Below are positions 46,271 through 55,064 of a DNA stretch of 64,000 nucleotides, piece after piece. Within the stretch, counting starts at the first letter, position 1. Each line of letters opens with the position of its first letter. Source of the DNA: Hymenobacter sp. PAMC 26628 (lineage in GTDB: Bacteria > Bacteroidota > Bacteroidia > Cytophagales > Hymenobacteraceae); NCBI RefSeq assembly GCF_001562275.1, contig NZ_CP014304.1, positions 3,410,001 through 3,474,000 of the forward strand, given 5' to 3'. A program made the position numbers and the translations under genes. The notes below the pieces were generated by a model, which ran no database searches, was not told the DNA's origin, and saw nothing but the letters and a program-made list of their open reading frames with translations.

Positions 46271-49200
46271 ATGAATAAATATTTATTCCTATTGGTGTTC
46301 TGGGGCAGTACGCTGGCGTGTTTTGGCCAGCTGCCTGCTTTCCGTCTCACCAAAACCATTGGCACGCCCGTCCTTTTTCCCGAAGACGTGGCCGTGGACC
46401 GGGCGGGTTTCATGTACCTGCTGGACGGGGGCGGCGTTACCAAGCTGGCCCCCAGCGGCGAGGTGGCCCAGAGCATTACGCTGGAGCAGTACGTCAGCGG
46501 CGGCTTTGGCCTGGGGGTGGACGGCGCGGGCAACCTGTACGTCTGCAATTACACCTACGGCAGCGTTGGCAAATACGACCCCACCGGCAAGCTGCTGCTC
46601 CAGATTGGCGCGGCGGGCAGCGGCCCGGGGCAGTTCCGGGAGATGAACAGCCTGGCCGTGGACGCCGCCGGCAACGTGTACGTGGCGGACACCGGCAACA
46701 ACCGCGTGCAAAAGTTTGACACCAACGGCCGGCTGCTGTTTGAATACGGCGCCACTGGGGCCGCCCGGTTGAACCGCCCCATGGACGTGGCCGTGGACGC
46801 AGGCGGCTCCGTGTATGTATTCGACAACAGTTTCAACGTCACCAAGCTCTCGGCGGCCGGCGTGCTCTTGCAGACCATTCCGCTGGAAGCGGCGCAGGTT
46901 TATTACGACGAAGCCACCGCCATTGCGGTGGGCCCGGCGGGCGACTTCTACGTCACCACTTTTCGCGGCCGGTCCATTCAAAAGTTTACCAAAGACGGGG
47001 TGCGGGTGAACACCGGCAGCGCCTACAACTTTTTTGACGGCACGCACACGCCCCTCGCGCTCGACGCCGCGGGCAACCTTTACGCCACCAACCGCGACCA
47101 CCACGGCAACAGCAAGCTGTTCAAGTTCGACCCCAGCGGCCAGGTGCTCAACAAGTGGGGCAACCTCAACACGTTTTACCCGCTGGCCCAGGACGAGGCC
47201 GGCAATTACTACTACTTCGACCAGCGCCTGGGCAAGGTGTGCAAGTACAACGCCGCGCACCAGCTGCTGGCCCAGTTCGCCGGCTACGGTTCGGCCGACG
47301 GCCAATTTTCGGCCAGTGACAACGTGTTTGCCCTCACCCTGGACGAAGCGGGCAACCTGTACGCGCTGACTGCAGGCTTCACCAAATCCAGCATTCTTAA
47401 GCTCGGCCCCGATGGGCGCTTTCTGGCCCGCTACACCGATTTTGGGGGCAACATTACCTATTCTTCGTCCGGCATTGGGCTGGCCGTGGACGCGGCCGGC
47501 AGCATGTACGTAACCGACTATTACGGAGGCTGCGTGCGCAGAATCGGGCCGCAAGGCCAGGTATTGCCAGCCATCGGCACCTGGGGCACCGGGGCGGGCC
47601 AGCTTTGGCTGCCGCAAGCCGTGGCCGTGGATGCCCGCGGCTTCGTGTACGTGGCCGACAACGTGGGCCGGCGGGTGCAACGCTTCACGCCCGGCGGCCA
47701 GCTGGTGCGCGAGTTTGGGGCCCGCACGACGATGAACACCTCGGTACCGGTGTGCACGGTGAGCCTGGCCGTGGACGAATCGGGCAACATGTACGTGAAT
47801 AGCCTGGACGCGGGCACGCAGGTATTCGACCCCGGCGGCCGGGGCCAGACGCTGCTCCCGCTGAAAGGCGTTATCAACCGGCGGGCTACCCGCCTCATCT
47901 CGGTGAGCGGCGACGTGCTCCGCTTTTATGCTGCCGATAATGTGCACCGGGAGAACTTGCTCACGGGCACCGTGTTCGACGACCGCGACGGCAACTGCGT
48001 TCGCGACGCAGTGGAGCCAGGCTTGCCCGGCATCGCCGTGGTGGCGCAGCCCGGCGACTACTACGGGCTTTCGGACGAAAACGGCAACTACGTGATTGCC
48101 GTGGACACCGGGGCCTACACCGTCCGGCAGGTGCTGCCCACGCAGGAGGTGGGCCGCACCATTGCGCCCGCCTGCACGCCGGCCGCCCCGCCCCTGTCGT
48201 TTGTTTCCTACGGCAGCACCCTGCGCGGGCCCGACTTTGGCAATTCGGTGAGCACCGCGCCCTACCTGAGCGTGAGCGTGGGCGCGAACCGGCGGCGGCG
48301 CTGCGCCCGCGGCGTGACCACCGTGGCGTACGCCAACACGGGCTTCGCGCCGGCCCGGGGGGCCCAGGTAGTGGTGGCCCTGCCGCCCTACGTGGTCCTG
48401 GTGGACGCCGACGCGGCGTACACCCGCGACGCTCAGGGCCGCTACGTATTTGCCGTCGGCGACGTGGCTCCTTACCAACGGGGCCGCATCACCATCCAGG
48501 ATTCGGTGGTGTGCGGCAACACGGCCATCCGCGGCCTGACGCTGTGCACCAAAGCATGGATTACGCCCGCCAATACTTACCCCGAGCCGGCGCAGTGGAA
48601 CAAGGCCTCGATGGACATCCGCAGCGCCTTGGAGCCCAACGGCCAGGTGCGCTTCGCGCTGCGCAACCGGGGCCGGGGCCCCACCACCGACAGCCTCACG
48701 TTCCGGGTGTACCAGGACGCCCAGTTGGCCCTCACGCACCGGTACGCGCTGGCCGCGGGCGACAGCCTGGTGCTGCGCATCCCGGCCACCCGGCCGGTGG
48801 TGCGCCTCGAAGCCGACCAGCCCGCCGGCCACCCCCTGCAAGCCCGCACCAGCGCCACCGTGGAAGTGCCGGCCCAGCGCACCAGCACGGCCCCGAGCGC
48901 CGCCATGACGGCCCTGCCGCCCGACGCCACCGGCCCCGAAACCGCCGAAGACTGCCAGCCGGTGGTCGACTCGTTCGACCCCAACTACAAGCAAGTGTTC
49001 CCCACCGGCACCACCGCCCAGCACTACACGCCCACCCAAGGGGCCCTGCACTACCAGGTACGCTTCCAGAACACGGGGACCGACGACGCCTACTACGTCA
49101 CGGTCATTGACACGCTGTCGGCGGACCTGGACCTGAGCACCTTGCGCCTGGGCGCGGCGTCGCACCCGTACCGGCTCACCGTATCGGGCAAGCAGCGGCC

Positions 49201-50701
49201 CGTGCTCACGGTTACTTTCGGCGGCCTTGCGCTGCCGCCAAGCACGCGCGATGCGGCGGGCAGCCAGGGGTACGTGCAATTCAGCATCTGCCCCAAGCCG
49301 GGCCGGGCCCCGCAAGCCCGGGTGGAGAACTACGCCGACATCGTTTTCGACTACAACGCCCCGGTGCGCACCAACACCACCGTGAACCGGCTCTACGACG
49401 CCCCCGACCAAGTGGCCCCCCCCCTGGCCTACGAAGCCGTGGCCGCGTCGCCCAGCGTCGACGGCTTCGCGCCCGCCGAGGGCCGGGCCGGCACGCTGGT
49501 GACGGTACGGGGCCAGCGGTTTGCCGGCACGCCGGCCCTGAACCGGGTGGCCTTCAACGGCGTAGCCGCGCCCGTGCTGAGCGCAACGGCCACAGCGCTG
49601 ACGGTGCGGGTGCCGGCGGGGGCCACGCCCGGAAAAATCCAGGTGGCCACGCCCGACGGGGCCGCCCGCAGCCGCGCCGATTTCGCCGCTTTTTTGCCGC
49701 CTACCCTAGCGGCAGTGGCCCCCAACGAAGGCGTGCCCGGCGCGACGGTTACGCTCACCGGCACCGGGTTTTCGCCGGATAATCGCCTGGACTCGGTGGC
49801 GTTCAACGGCGTGGCCGCCGTGGTTCGGAGCGCCTCGGCCACCGAGCTGGCGGTTGAAGTGCCGGCTGGGGCCCTGCTGGGCCCCGTGAGCGTCCGAGCC
49901 CCGGGCGGCCGGGCCGAAAGCACGCAGCCGTTTCGAGTGTGGTACCCACCGGCCATCGCCGGCTTTGCCCCGGGCAAGGGCCGGGCGGGCACGGTGCTGA
50001 CCATCACCGGCACCAACTTCGCCGAAACGGCCGCCCGCAACGTGGTGGCGGTGGGCGCGGCCCCGGCGCAGGTGGTGCAGGCCTCGGCCACCGAGCTGCG
50101 GGTGCTGGTGCCGGCGGCGGCCCAATCCGGCGCGCTCGTGGTGCACACCCCCGGCGGCCAGGCGGTGGCCGCGGCGAATTTCATTTTCGTCCCCGCCCCG
50201 GTCATTGCCGGTTTCGAGCCCCGGGAGGGCAGTGTGGGCACGGTGCTAACCGTTACGGGCCGTTATTTCAACGCCGACAACCAGCCGGACACCCTTTACG
50301 TGAACGGCGTGGCGGCCCCCGTGCTCAGCACCAGCGCCACGCAGGCCACGATTCGGGTGCCGCGGGGCGTGCACACCGGTCCCGTTTCCGTGGCCGGGGC
50401 CGGCGGGCGGGCCCGCAGCGGAAGCAACTTTTTAGTCCTCGACCTCACGCCTGCGGAAGCCCTCGCCGTGTACCCCAACCCCACGCGTGGGCAAGTGACC
50501 GTGGATTGGCAGCGGGCCGATTTCCTAGTGCAGGAAATCAGCATCTACGACGCCTTGGGCCGGCTCGTGGCCCACGAAGACGTTGGCAGCGCGGCCTCAC
50601 CAACGGCAACCTTTTCTTTGGCGAACAGCGGCCGGGGTTTGTACCTCGCCGTTATTCGGACGGCCCGGGGGCCCGTAGTCAAGCGCATCGCCGTGTTTTA
50701 G
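46271..50701 (+). CDS. large secreted NHL/SdrD-B/TIG protein with T9SS sorting domain
   Basis: A 1476-residue secreted protein, probably a cell-surface structural or adhesin-like protein. After the signal peptide (L-V-F-W-G-S-T-L-A-C-F-G-Q) come about ten NHL-type beta-propeller repeats (V-A-V-D-R-A-G-F-M-Y-L-L, L-A-V-D-A-A-G-N-V-Y-V-A-D-T-G-N-N-R-V-Q and others). An SdrD B-like domain (G-N-C-V-R-D-A-V-E-P-G-L-P-G-I-A-V) and a conserved DUF11-like module (Y-Q-V-R-F-Q-N-T-G-T-D-D-A) follow. Four tandem IPT/TIG domains (about residues 1055-1395) and a T9SS sorting domain (V-Y-P-N-P-T-R-G-Q-V, ending V-K-R-I-A-V-F) complete it. I use the ATG at 46271, which starts the signal peptide. Confidence 0.88.
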   Translation: MNKYLFLLVFWGSTLACFGQLPAFRLTKTIGTPVLFPEDVAVDRAGFMYLLDGGGVTKLAPSGEVAQSITLEQYVSGGFGLGVDGAGNLYVCNYTYGSVGKYDPTGKLLLQIGAAGSGPGQFREMNSLAVDAAGNVYVADTGNNRVQKFDTNGRLLFEYGATGAARLNRPMDVAVDAGGSVYVFDNSFNVTKLSAAGVLLQTIPLEAAQVYYDEATAIAVGPAGDFYVTTFRGRSIQKFTKDGVRVNTGSAYNFFDGTHTPLALDAAGNLYATNRDHHGNSKLFKFDPSGQVLNKWGNLNTFYPLAQDEAGNYYYFDQRLGKVCKYNAAHQLLAQFAGYGSADGQFSASDNVFALTLDEAGNLYALTAGFTKSSILKLGPDGRFLARYTDFGGNITYSSSGIGLAVDAAGSMYVTDYYGGCVRRIGPQGQVLPAIGTWGTGAGQLWLPQAVAVDARGFVYVADNVGRRVQRFTPGGQLVREFGARTTMNTSVPVCTVSLAVDESGNMYVNSLDAGTQVFDPGGRGQTLLPLKGVINRRATRLISVSGDVLRFYAADNVHRENLLTGTVFDDRDGNCVRDAVEPGLPGIAVVAQPGDYYGLSDENGNYVIAVDTGAYTVRQVLPTQEVGRTIAPACTPAAPPLSFVSYGSTLRGPDFGNSVSTAPYLSVSVGANRRRRCARGVTTVAYANTGFAPARGAQVVVALPPYVVLVDADAAYTRDAQGRYVFAVGDVAPYQRGRITIQDSVVCGNTAIRGLTLCTKAWITPANTYPEPAQWNKASMDIRSALEPNGQVRFALRNRGRGPTTDSLTFRVYQDAQLALTHRYALAAGDSLVLRIPATRPVVRLEADQPAGHPLQARTSATVEVPAQRTSTAPSAAMTALPPDATGPETAEDCQPVVDSFDPNYKQVFPTGTTAQHYTPTQGALHYQVRFQNTGTDDAYYVTVIDTLSADLDLSTLRLGAASHPYRLTVSGKQRPVLTVTFGGLALPPSTRDAAGSQGYVQFSICPKPGRAPQARVENYADIVFDYNAPVRTNTTVNRLYDAPDQVAPPLAYEAVAASPSVDGFAPAEGRAGTLVTVRGQRFAGTPALNRVAFNGVAAPVLSATATALTVRVPAGATPGKIQVATPDGAARSRADFAAFLPPTLAAVAPNEGVPGATVTLTGTGFSPDNRLDSVAFNGVAAVVRSASATELAVEVPAGALLGPVSVRAPGGRAESTQPFRVWYPPAIAGFAPGKGRAGTVLTITGTNFAETAARNVVAVGAAPAQVVQASATELRVLVPAAAQSGALVVHTPGGQAVAAANFIFVPAPVIAGFEPREGSVGTVLTVTGRYFNADNQPDTLYVNGVAAPVLSTSATQATIRVPRGVHTGPVSVAGAGGRARSGSNFLVLDLTPAEALAVYPNPTRGQVTVDWQRADFLVQEISIYDALGRLVAHEDVGSAASPTATFSLANSGRGLYLAVIRTARGPVVKRIAVF

Positions 50702-50859
50702 CAGCTGCGTATTTTGCCGAGCCGCAGAACCGGCATGGTAAAACACGCCGCTGCTTCGCGGGGCATGCGCAGCCGACTTGCTTCAACGGGGCGCGGGGCC
50801 AATGCGCGAAAGTTGGTCAGGCGCGGCGAAGTTCAGCGCCGTTCCCGGAGTCGTTCCGT

Positions 50860-52575
50860 CTACCGGCGCAAGTGCACGGTAAAGGTCGAGCCCACGCCCA
50901 CCTGGCTTTGCACGGCGATGCGGCCGCCGGCGTTTTCCACCAGCTTCTTCACCATGTACAGGCCAATGCCCGAGCCCTCCACGTGGTCGTGCAGGCGCTG
51001 AAACATGGCAAACAGCCGGGGCTCGTCGGCCAGGTCCAGGCCCAGGCCGTTGTCCTGCACAGCCAAAATCAGCTCCTCGCCCGCGGTGTGGCAGCTCAGG
51101 CGCACGCGCAGCGGCCGGCCGGGGGCCCGGTACTTGATGGCGTTGCTGAGCAGGTTGTACACCACGCTGCGCAGGTTCTTCTCGGCGAAGGGCAGCGGCG
51201 GGCAATCGGCAATGTTCGCTTCGAGGCGGCCGCCGGCGGCCTGGAGCTCGGGGGCCAAGTCGAGGCGCACGTCGGCAATAACGGCCAATACGTCGGCCGG
51301 CGCGGGGACCTGGGGCTCCGCTTTTTGCACCTCAATCACGGTCGTCAGGTGCTCGATGGTGCGTCGGAAGCGGTCCACCGAGTCCTGCATCATGTCGAGA
51401 ATGGCCGGCACCTGAGCGGCGTCGCGGCTGGCAGGCGGCAGCTCCGCCACCAGGGCCTGGAGCAAGCCTTCGATGTTGGTGATGGGCCCCTTGAGGTCGT
51501 GCGAGGCGGTGTACACGAAGTTATCGAGGTCCTCGTTCGCGCGGACGAGCTGCTCGTTGTTGGCGCGCAGCTGGGCCTGGGCCTGGGCCACGCGCTCCAG
51601 GGCCAGCTTCTGCTCGTGGATGTCGGTGAAGGTGCCAATCCACTCCCGGATGTGGCCAGCCTCGTCGCGCGAGGGCAGGGCCCGGCCCAGCATCCAGCGG
51701 TAGTGGCCGGCCGCGTTGCGGATGCGGCACTCCACGTCGAGGGGCTCGCCGGTGACCAGGCTGTGGTGCCAGCGCGCCGTGGCGGGCACAAAATCGTCGG
51801 GGTGGATACGGCCGGTGATAGGCCCGGGCTCGGCCTGGGGGCCCTCGCCGGCGAAATCGAACCAGCGGCGGTTGAGGTAGGAATTGAGGCCTGTGGGGGT
51901 CGAGGTCCAGGCAATTTGGGGAATGCCTTCCAGCACGCGGCCCACCTCGGCGGCTACCTGCTCCACGGCGCGGCGGGCGGCTTGCTGGCGCAGCAGCTCG
52001 TCGTGGGCCCGATCAATCAGCGCGTTCTGCTCCACCACCAGGGCCCGGATGCCGTCGATTTCCTGCGCCGCCGACACGTCGGTTACCAGCACGGCCAGCG
52101 CCTGGGCCCCGCCGAAGGCCAGCCCGTTCATCGACACGGCGCACGGCCACAGGGCCCCTGCGGGGCCCCGCAGGGGCAGCTCGCCGCGGGCCTTGCCGGC
52201 CCAGCCCCGCGCCACCAGCCCGGCCCAATAGCCCTGAAAGTCGGCCGGCACGCAGGCATCGAAGGCGTGCCCCAGCAGCGCGGCCGGCGCGCGGCCCAAT
52301 AGCCCGGCCAGCGCCGCGTTGCAGTACAGCACCGTGCCCTCGGGGCTGAGCAGCAGAGCCCCCTCGTTCATCTGCTCGATGAGGGCGCGGTAGCCCTGGT
52401 CGGCGCTTTGCAGGGTGAAGATGCGGGGCCCCTCGGGGCCCTGGATGGCCAGCGCGTCCACGGCGCCGGTGCGCACGGCGGCAATCAGCTCCTCGGCCTC
52501 ACGCAGGCGGTGGTGCAGCTCCTTGTTTTCGAGGGCCAGGGCGGCGGCATCGAGCGGGGCGGGCGGCGGCGTCAT
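50860..52575 (-). CDS. PAS-domain sensor histidine kinase of the Kai operon
   Basis: A 571-residue soluble kinase without membrane helices. A short coiled region with R-T-G-A-V-D-A-L-A-I-Q-G leads into a first PAS (about 60-170, M-N-E-G-A-L-L-L-S-P-E-G) and a second PAS (about 210-322, G-L-N-S-Y-L-N-R-R-W). The HisKA box S-H-D-L-K-G-P puts the phosphorylated His at about 359, and the ATPase part has N-L-L-S-N-A-I-K-Y, D-N-G-L-G-L-D and G-S-G-I-G-L-Y. The start ATG overlaps the kaiB stop codon as ATGA, so it is very probably translated with kaiB. It is the last gene of the kaiC-kaiB-kaiB operon and probably the output kinase, in the role of SasA. No response regulator lies next to it. Confidence 0.88.
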   Translation of the reverse strand: MTPPPAPLDAAALALENKELHHRLREAEELIAAVRTGAVDALAIQGPEGPRIFTLQSADQGYRALIEQMNEGALLLSPEGTVLYCNAALAGLLGRAPAALLGHAFDACVPADFQGYWAGLVARGWAGKARGELPLRGPAGALWPCAVSMNGLAFGGAQALAVLVTDVSAAQEIDGIRALVVEQNALIDRAHDELLRQQAARRAVEQVAAEVGRVLEGIPQIAWTSTPTGLNSYLNRRWFDFAGEGPQAEPGPITGRIHPDDFVPATARWHHSLVTGEPLDVECRIRNAAGHYRWMLGRALPSRDEAGHIREWIGTFTDIHEQKLALERVAQAQAQLRANNEQLVRANEDLDNFVYTASHDLKGPITNIEGLLQALVAELPPASRDAAQVPAILDMMQDSVDRFRRTIEHLTTVIEVQKAEPQVPAPADVLAVIADVRLDLAPELQAAGGRLEANIADCPPLPFAEKNLRSVVYNLLSNAIKYRAPGRPLRVRLSCHTAGEELILAVQDNGLGLDLADEPRLFAMFQRLHDHVEGSGIGLYMVKKLVENAGGRIAVQSQVGVGSTFTVHLRR

Positions 52576-52880
52576 GTGGCGGCGGGGGCGGCGGGCAGGC
52601 CCAGGGCGGCCAGCACCGCGGCCCGGTTAGAGAGGTCGCCCACGAGCCGCCGCTGGGGCAGCGGGCGCACCCGCACCAGCGTGGGGGCGGCCACAACTTG
52701 CTGTTGCTGGGCCAGTTCGGGATCTTGGTACAAGTCGATGATGCGCAGCGCGTAGCGGCCGGGCAGGTACCGCTCGCAGATTTCCTTGATGTTGCGCACG
52801 GCCCGCGTCGAATTCGGCGTGGCGCCGGTCACATACAGGTTGAAGGCGTACTCGACGGGCGGGGCGGCGGTTGGTTCCAC
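52572..52880 (-). CDS. kaiB: KaiB family protein (second copy)
   Basis: A 102-residue KaiB-fold protein: F-N-L-Y-V-T-G-A-T-P-N-S-T-R-A-V, then Y-A-L-R-I-I-D-L-Y-Q-D-P-E-L-A, V-V-A-A-P-T-L-V-R and R-R-L-V-G-D-L-S. In cyanobacteria KaiB changes fold, binds KaiC and competes with the kinase SasA. The G-D-L-S segment, where fold-switching residues lie, is kept. The start is GTG at 52880, 3 nt after the first kaiB; the stop overlaps the kinase ATG. The tight coupling with the kinase recalls SasA, whose N-terminal domain is KaiB-like. Confidence 0.9.
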   Translation of the reverse strand: MEPTAAPPVEYAFNLYVTGATPNSTRAVRNIKEICERYLPGRYALRIIDLYQDPELAQQQQVVAAPTLVRVRPLPQRRLVGDLSNRAAVLAALGLPAAPAAT

Positions 52881-52883
52881 GGC

Positions 52884-53204
52884 CTAGTGGGAATCCCGCG
52901 GGCGGATGTCGAGCCCTACCAGCACCCGCTCCTCGTTTGAGAGGTCGCCGATGATGCGGCGCAGCGGCGCGGGCACCTTGCGCACCAGCGTCGGAATGGC
53001 CAGAATCTGGTCGCCCTCGGCCAGCTGCGGGTGCAGCAGCAGGTCAATCACCTCCAGCGAGTAGCTGCCTTCCATGTATTCTGCGCAGTAGCGGCGCAGG
53101 TTGGCCAGCGCGGCCGCCGACTTCGCGGTTTGGCCAGCTACGTACAAGCGCAACTCCCATTTTTTGTTGTCGGCGGGCGGCGCCAAATCTTCCCTCGTTT
53201 CCAT
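52884..53204 (-). CDS. kaiB: KaiB family protein (first copy)
   Basis: A 106-residue KaiB-fold protein with L-R-L-Y-V-A-G-Q-T-A-K-S, L-E-V-I-D-L-L-L-H-P-Q-L-A-E-G-D, I-L-A-I-P-T-L-V-R and R-R-I-I-G-D-L-S-N. In the second half it is closer to cyanobacterial KaiB than the second copy is (A-E-G-D-Q-I-L-A and L-V-G-L-D). It differs from the second copy at the N-terminus, where A-K-S replaces the usual P-N-S. It lies 23 nt after kaiC and 3 nt before the second copy. It probably binds KaiC; a division of labour between the copies is inferred. Confidence 0.92.
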   Translation of the reverse strand: METREDLAPPADNKKWELRLYVAGQTAKSAAALANLRRYCAEYMEGSYSLEVIDLLLHPQLAEGDQILAIPTLVRKVPAPLRRIIGDLSNEERVLVGLDIRPRDSH

Positions 53205-53227
53205 ATTGCCTCGTCTATACGAGAATG

Positions 53228-54943
53228 CTAAACCGAACGTTGGGGCCCCGGGGCCCCTCCGCCGTTGGTCGCGCTATCGTCTTCGGCCGGGAGCTCCTGC
53301 TGCGCCGCCCGCGCCCGGCGCAGCGCTTCCTCCACCGATTCGAATTCGGTACGCAGGTTGCCGATGGTGGCCTCCAGCACCCGGCGCTTGCGCTCCAGCT
53401 CGCGGCCGTTGCGGTCCAGCTCGTGGCGCTCGGCTTCGGCAGCGGCCAGGGCCTGGGCACGCTGGGCCAGGCGCCCCGCCCCGGTGATGATGCCGGTGGG
53501 GCCCACCACCACGTCGAGCAGCTCCACGCCGCGCGGGGTTACTTCGAATTCGCGCACTTGGTTGGAGTGGGCCAGGCCGCGCGCCTTGAAGATACTCAGG
53601 CCGCGGTTGCGCTCGCCGATGCCCTCCAGGTCGCGCACCGAAATCCAGGTGTCGACCAGCGACGAGACGCCTTCCTCGGTCATTTCCATTCGCCCGTCGC
53701 GCCCGCTGATGAGGGCCGTGAACAGGGCCGAGATGCCGTGCACTTTCAGGTAGTCGATCAGGCGGGTGAGCATGCTGCGCACCTCGCTCGTGCTGCCCAC
53801 CGAAATCAGGTTGCTGATGGGGTCGATGATGACCGTGCTGGGCCGGAACTCGCTCACGAGCCGGTGCAGCGTCACGAGGTGGCGCTCCAGGCCGTTGAGG
53901 GTGGGGCGCGAGGCATCGATGCGCAGCAAACCCTGGGCGAGGCAGGGCGCCAGGTCGATGCCCACCGACTGCATGTTGCGCACGAGCTGGGCCGGCGATT
54001 CTTCGAAGGCGAAGTACAGGCACCGCTCGCCGCGCTGGCAGGCGGCCAGCGCGAAGGAGGCGGCCAGCGTGGTTTTGGCCGTGCCGGCCGTGCCCGTCAG
54101 CAGCGTGCTGCTGCCCCGGTACCAGCCGCCGCGCTCGAACATGGCGTCGAGGCCGGGCACACCCGACGACACGATTTCGTTCGACACCGTGTGCTCGAGC
54201 TTGAGGGAGGTGACGGGCAGCACCGAAATGCCGTCCTCGGTGATGAGGTAGGGGTACTCGTTGGTGCCGTGGGTGCTGCCGCGGTACTTCACCACGCGCA
54301 GCCGGCGGGTCGTAATCTGGTCAATCACCCGGTTATCGAGCAAAATCACGCAGTCCGACACGTACTCCTCCAATCCTTGCCGGGTAAGGGTGCCGTCGCC
54401 GCGCTCGGCGGTGATGACGGTGGTCACGCCCTTGTCCTTCAGCCAGCGAAACAGCCGGCGGATTTCCGAGCGCAGCACCGATTCGTTGGTGAAGCCCGCA
54501 AACAGCGTTTCGATGGTGTCGAGCACCACGCGCTTGGCCCCGATGGCGTCAATGGCGTAGCCGAGGCGGATGAACAGGCCTTCGAGGTCGTACTCGCCGT
54601 TTTCCTCCATCTCCGAGCGGTCCACGTGCACGTGGTCCACGCGCAGCAGCTTGGCGGCTTGCAGGGCCCCCAAGTCAAAGCCCAGCGAGGCCACGTTGGC
54701 CGCCAGCTCTTCGGCGGTTTCCTCGAAGGTCATCAGCACGCCGGGCTCGCCGTAGTTCTGGATGCCGCGCACCAGGAACTCGATGCCCAGCAGGGTTTTG
54801 CCGCAGCCGGCGCTGCCGCAGACCAGCGTGGGCCGGCCCAGCGGCAGGCCGCCCTCGGTGATTTCGTCGAGGCCGTCGATGCCGGTCGGGGCCTTGGGCA
54901 GCCGGGGCAGCGCAACGGCACCGGCGGGAATAATTTCTTGCAT
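53228..54943 (-). CDS. kaiC: KaiC-like ATPase/autokinase with two KaiC domains
   Basis: A 571-residue protein with two RecA-like KaiC domains. CI has Walker A G-S-A-G-C-G-K-T (about 43-50) and the catalytic pair E-E near 74. CII has a Walker A-like G-T-A-G-T-A-K-T (about 284-291, Ala in place of the usual Gly) and F-E-E-S near 313. The CII phosphorylation region reads T-E-E-G-V-S-S (about 422-428), matching Thr426, Ser431 and Thr432 of Synechococcus KaiC with Ser for the last. A coiled coil (about 490-555) and a Pro/Gly-rich tail replace the KaiA-binding tail. The ATG at 54943 is preferred because a TATCTTTG promoter box lies at 54971-54978. First gene of the Kai operon. Confidence 0.93.
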   Translation of the reverse strand: MQEIIPAGAVALPRLPKAPTGIDGLDEITEGGLPLGRPTLVCGSAGCGKTLLGIEFLVRGIQNYGEPGVLMTFEETAEELAANVASLGFDLGALQAAKLLRVDHVHVDRSEMEENGEYDLEGLFIRLGYAIDAIGAKRVVLDTIETLFAGFTNESVLRSEIRRLFRWLKDKGVTTVITAERGDGTLTRQGLEEYVSDCVILLDNRVIDQITTRRLRVVKYRGSTHGTNEYPYLITEDGISVLPVTSLKLEHTVSNEIVSSGVPGLDAMFERGGWYRGSSTLLTGTAGTAKTTLAASFALAACQRGERCLYFAFEESPAQLVRNMQSVGIDLAPCLAQGLLRIDASRPTLNGLERHLVTLHRLVSEFRPSTVIIDPISNLISVGSTSEVRSMLTRLIDYLKVHGISALFTALISGRDGRMEMTEEGVSSLVDTWISVRDLEGIGERNRGLSIFKARGLAHSNQVREFEVTPRGVELLDVVVGPTGIITGAGRLAQRAQALAAAEAERHELDRNGRELERKRRVLEATIGNLRTEFESVEEALRRARAAQQELPAEDDSATNGGGAPGPQRSV

Positions 54944-54970
54944 AACGAAGCTAACGGATCGGGAAAGCAT

Positions 54971-54978
54971 CAAAGATA
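54971..54978 (-). promoter_or_regulatory. promoter -7 box of the kaiC operon
   Basis: TATCTTTG on the minus strand, 27 nt upstream of the chosen kaiC ATG. It lies within the frame extension of earlier possible start codons, which argues against them. No TTG is found at the standard spacing. Confidence 0.6.
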
Positions 54979-55064
54979 ATTGGCCGGGCGGTGGCCGCCC
55001 CACTCTTCACGCGGCGTACCCGGCGGGGGCCGTAGTTTGGCTGCCGCATTCGTTTCGTTCGTTC

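Noticed and set aside
46289..49411. 1040-residue frame on the minus strand opposite the NHL/TIG gene
   Set aside because: A His-, Gly- and Val-rich translation with no domain, produced by GC-rich codons of the real gene on the other strand.
50702..50859. Possible terminator or small gene between the TIG protein and the Kai kinase
   Set aside because: No stable hairpin with a T run and no convincing frame was found.
53228..54943. Radical reading of KaiC as a RadA/DnaB-like recombinase
   Set aside because: The tandem KaiC domains, the CII phosphorylation motif and two adjacent kaiB genes make KaiC much more likely.
54944..55003. Upstream start codons for kaiC
   Set aside because: They lie at or before the TATCTTTG promoter box, and KaiC does not need the added residues.
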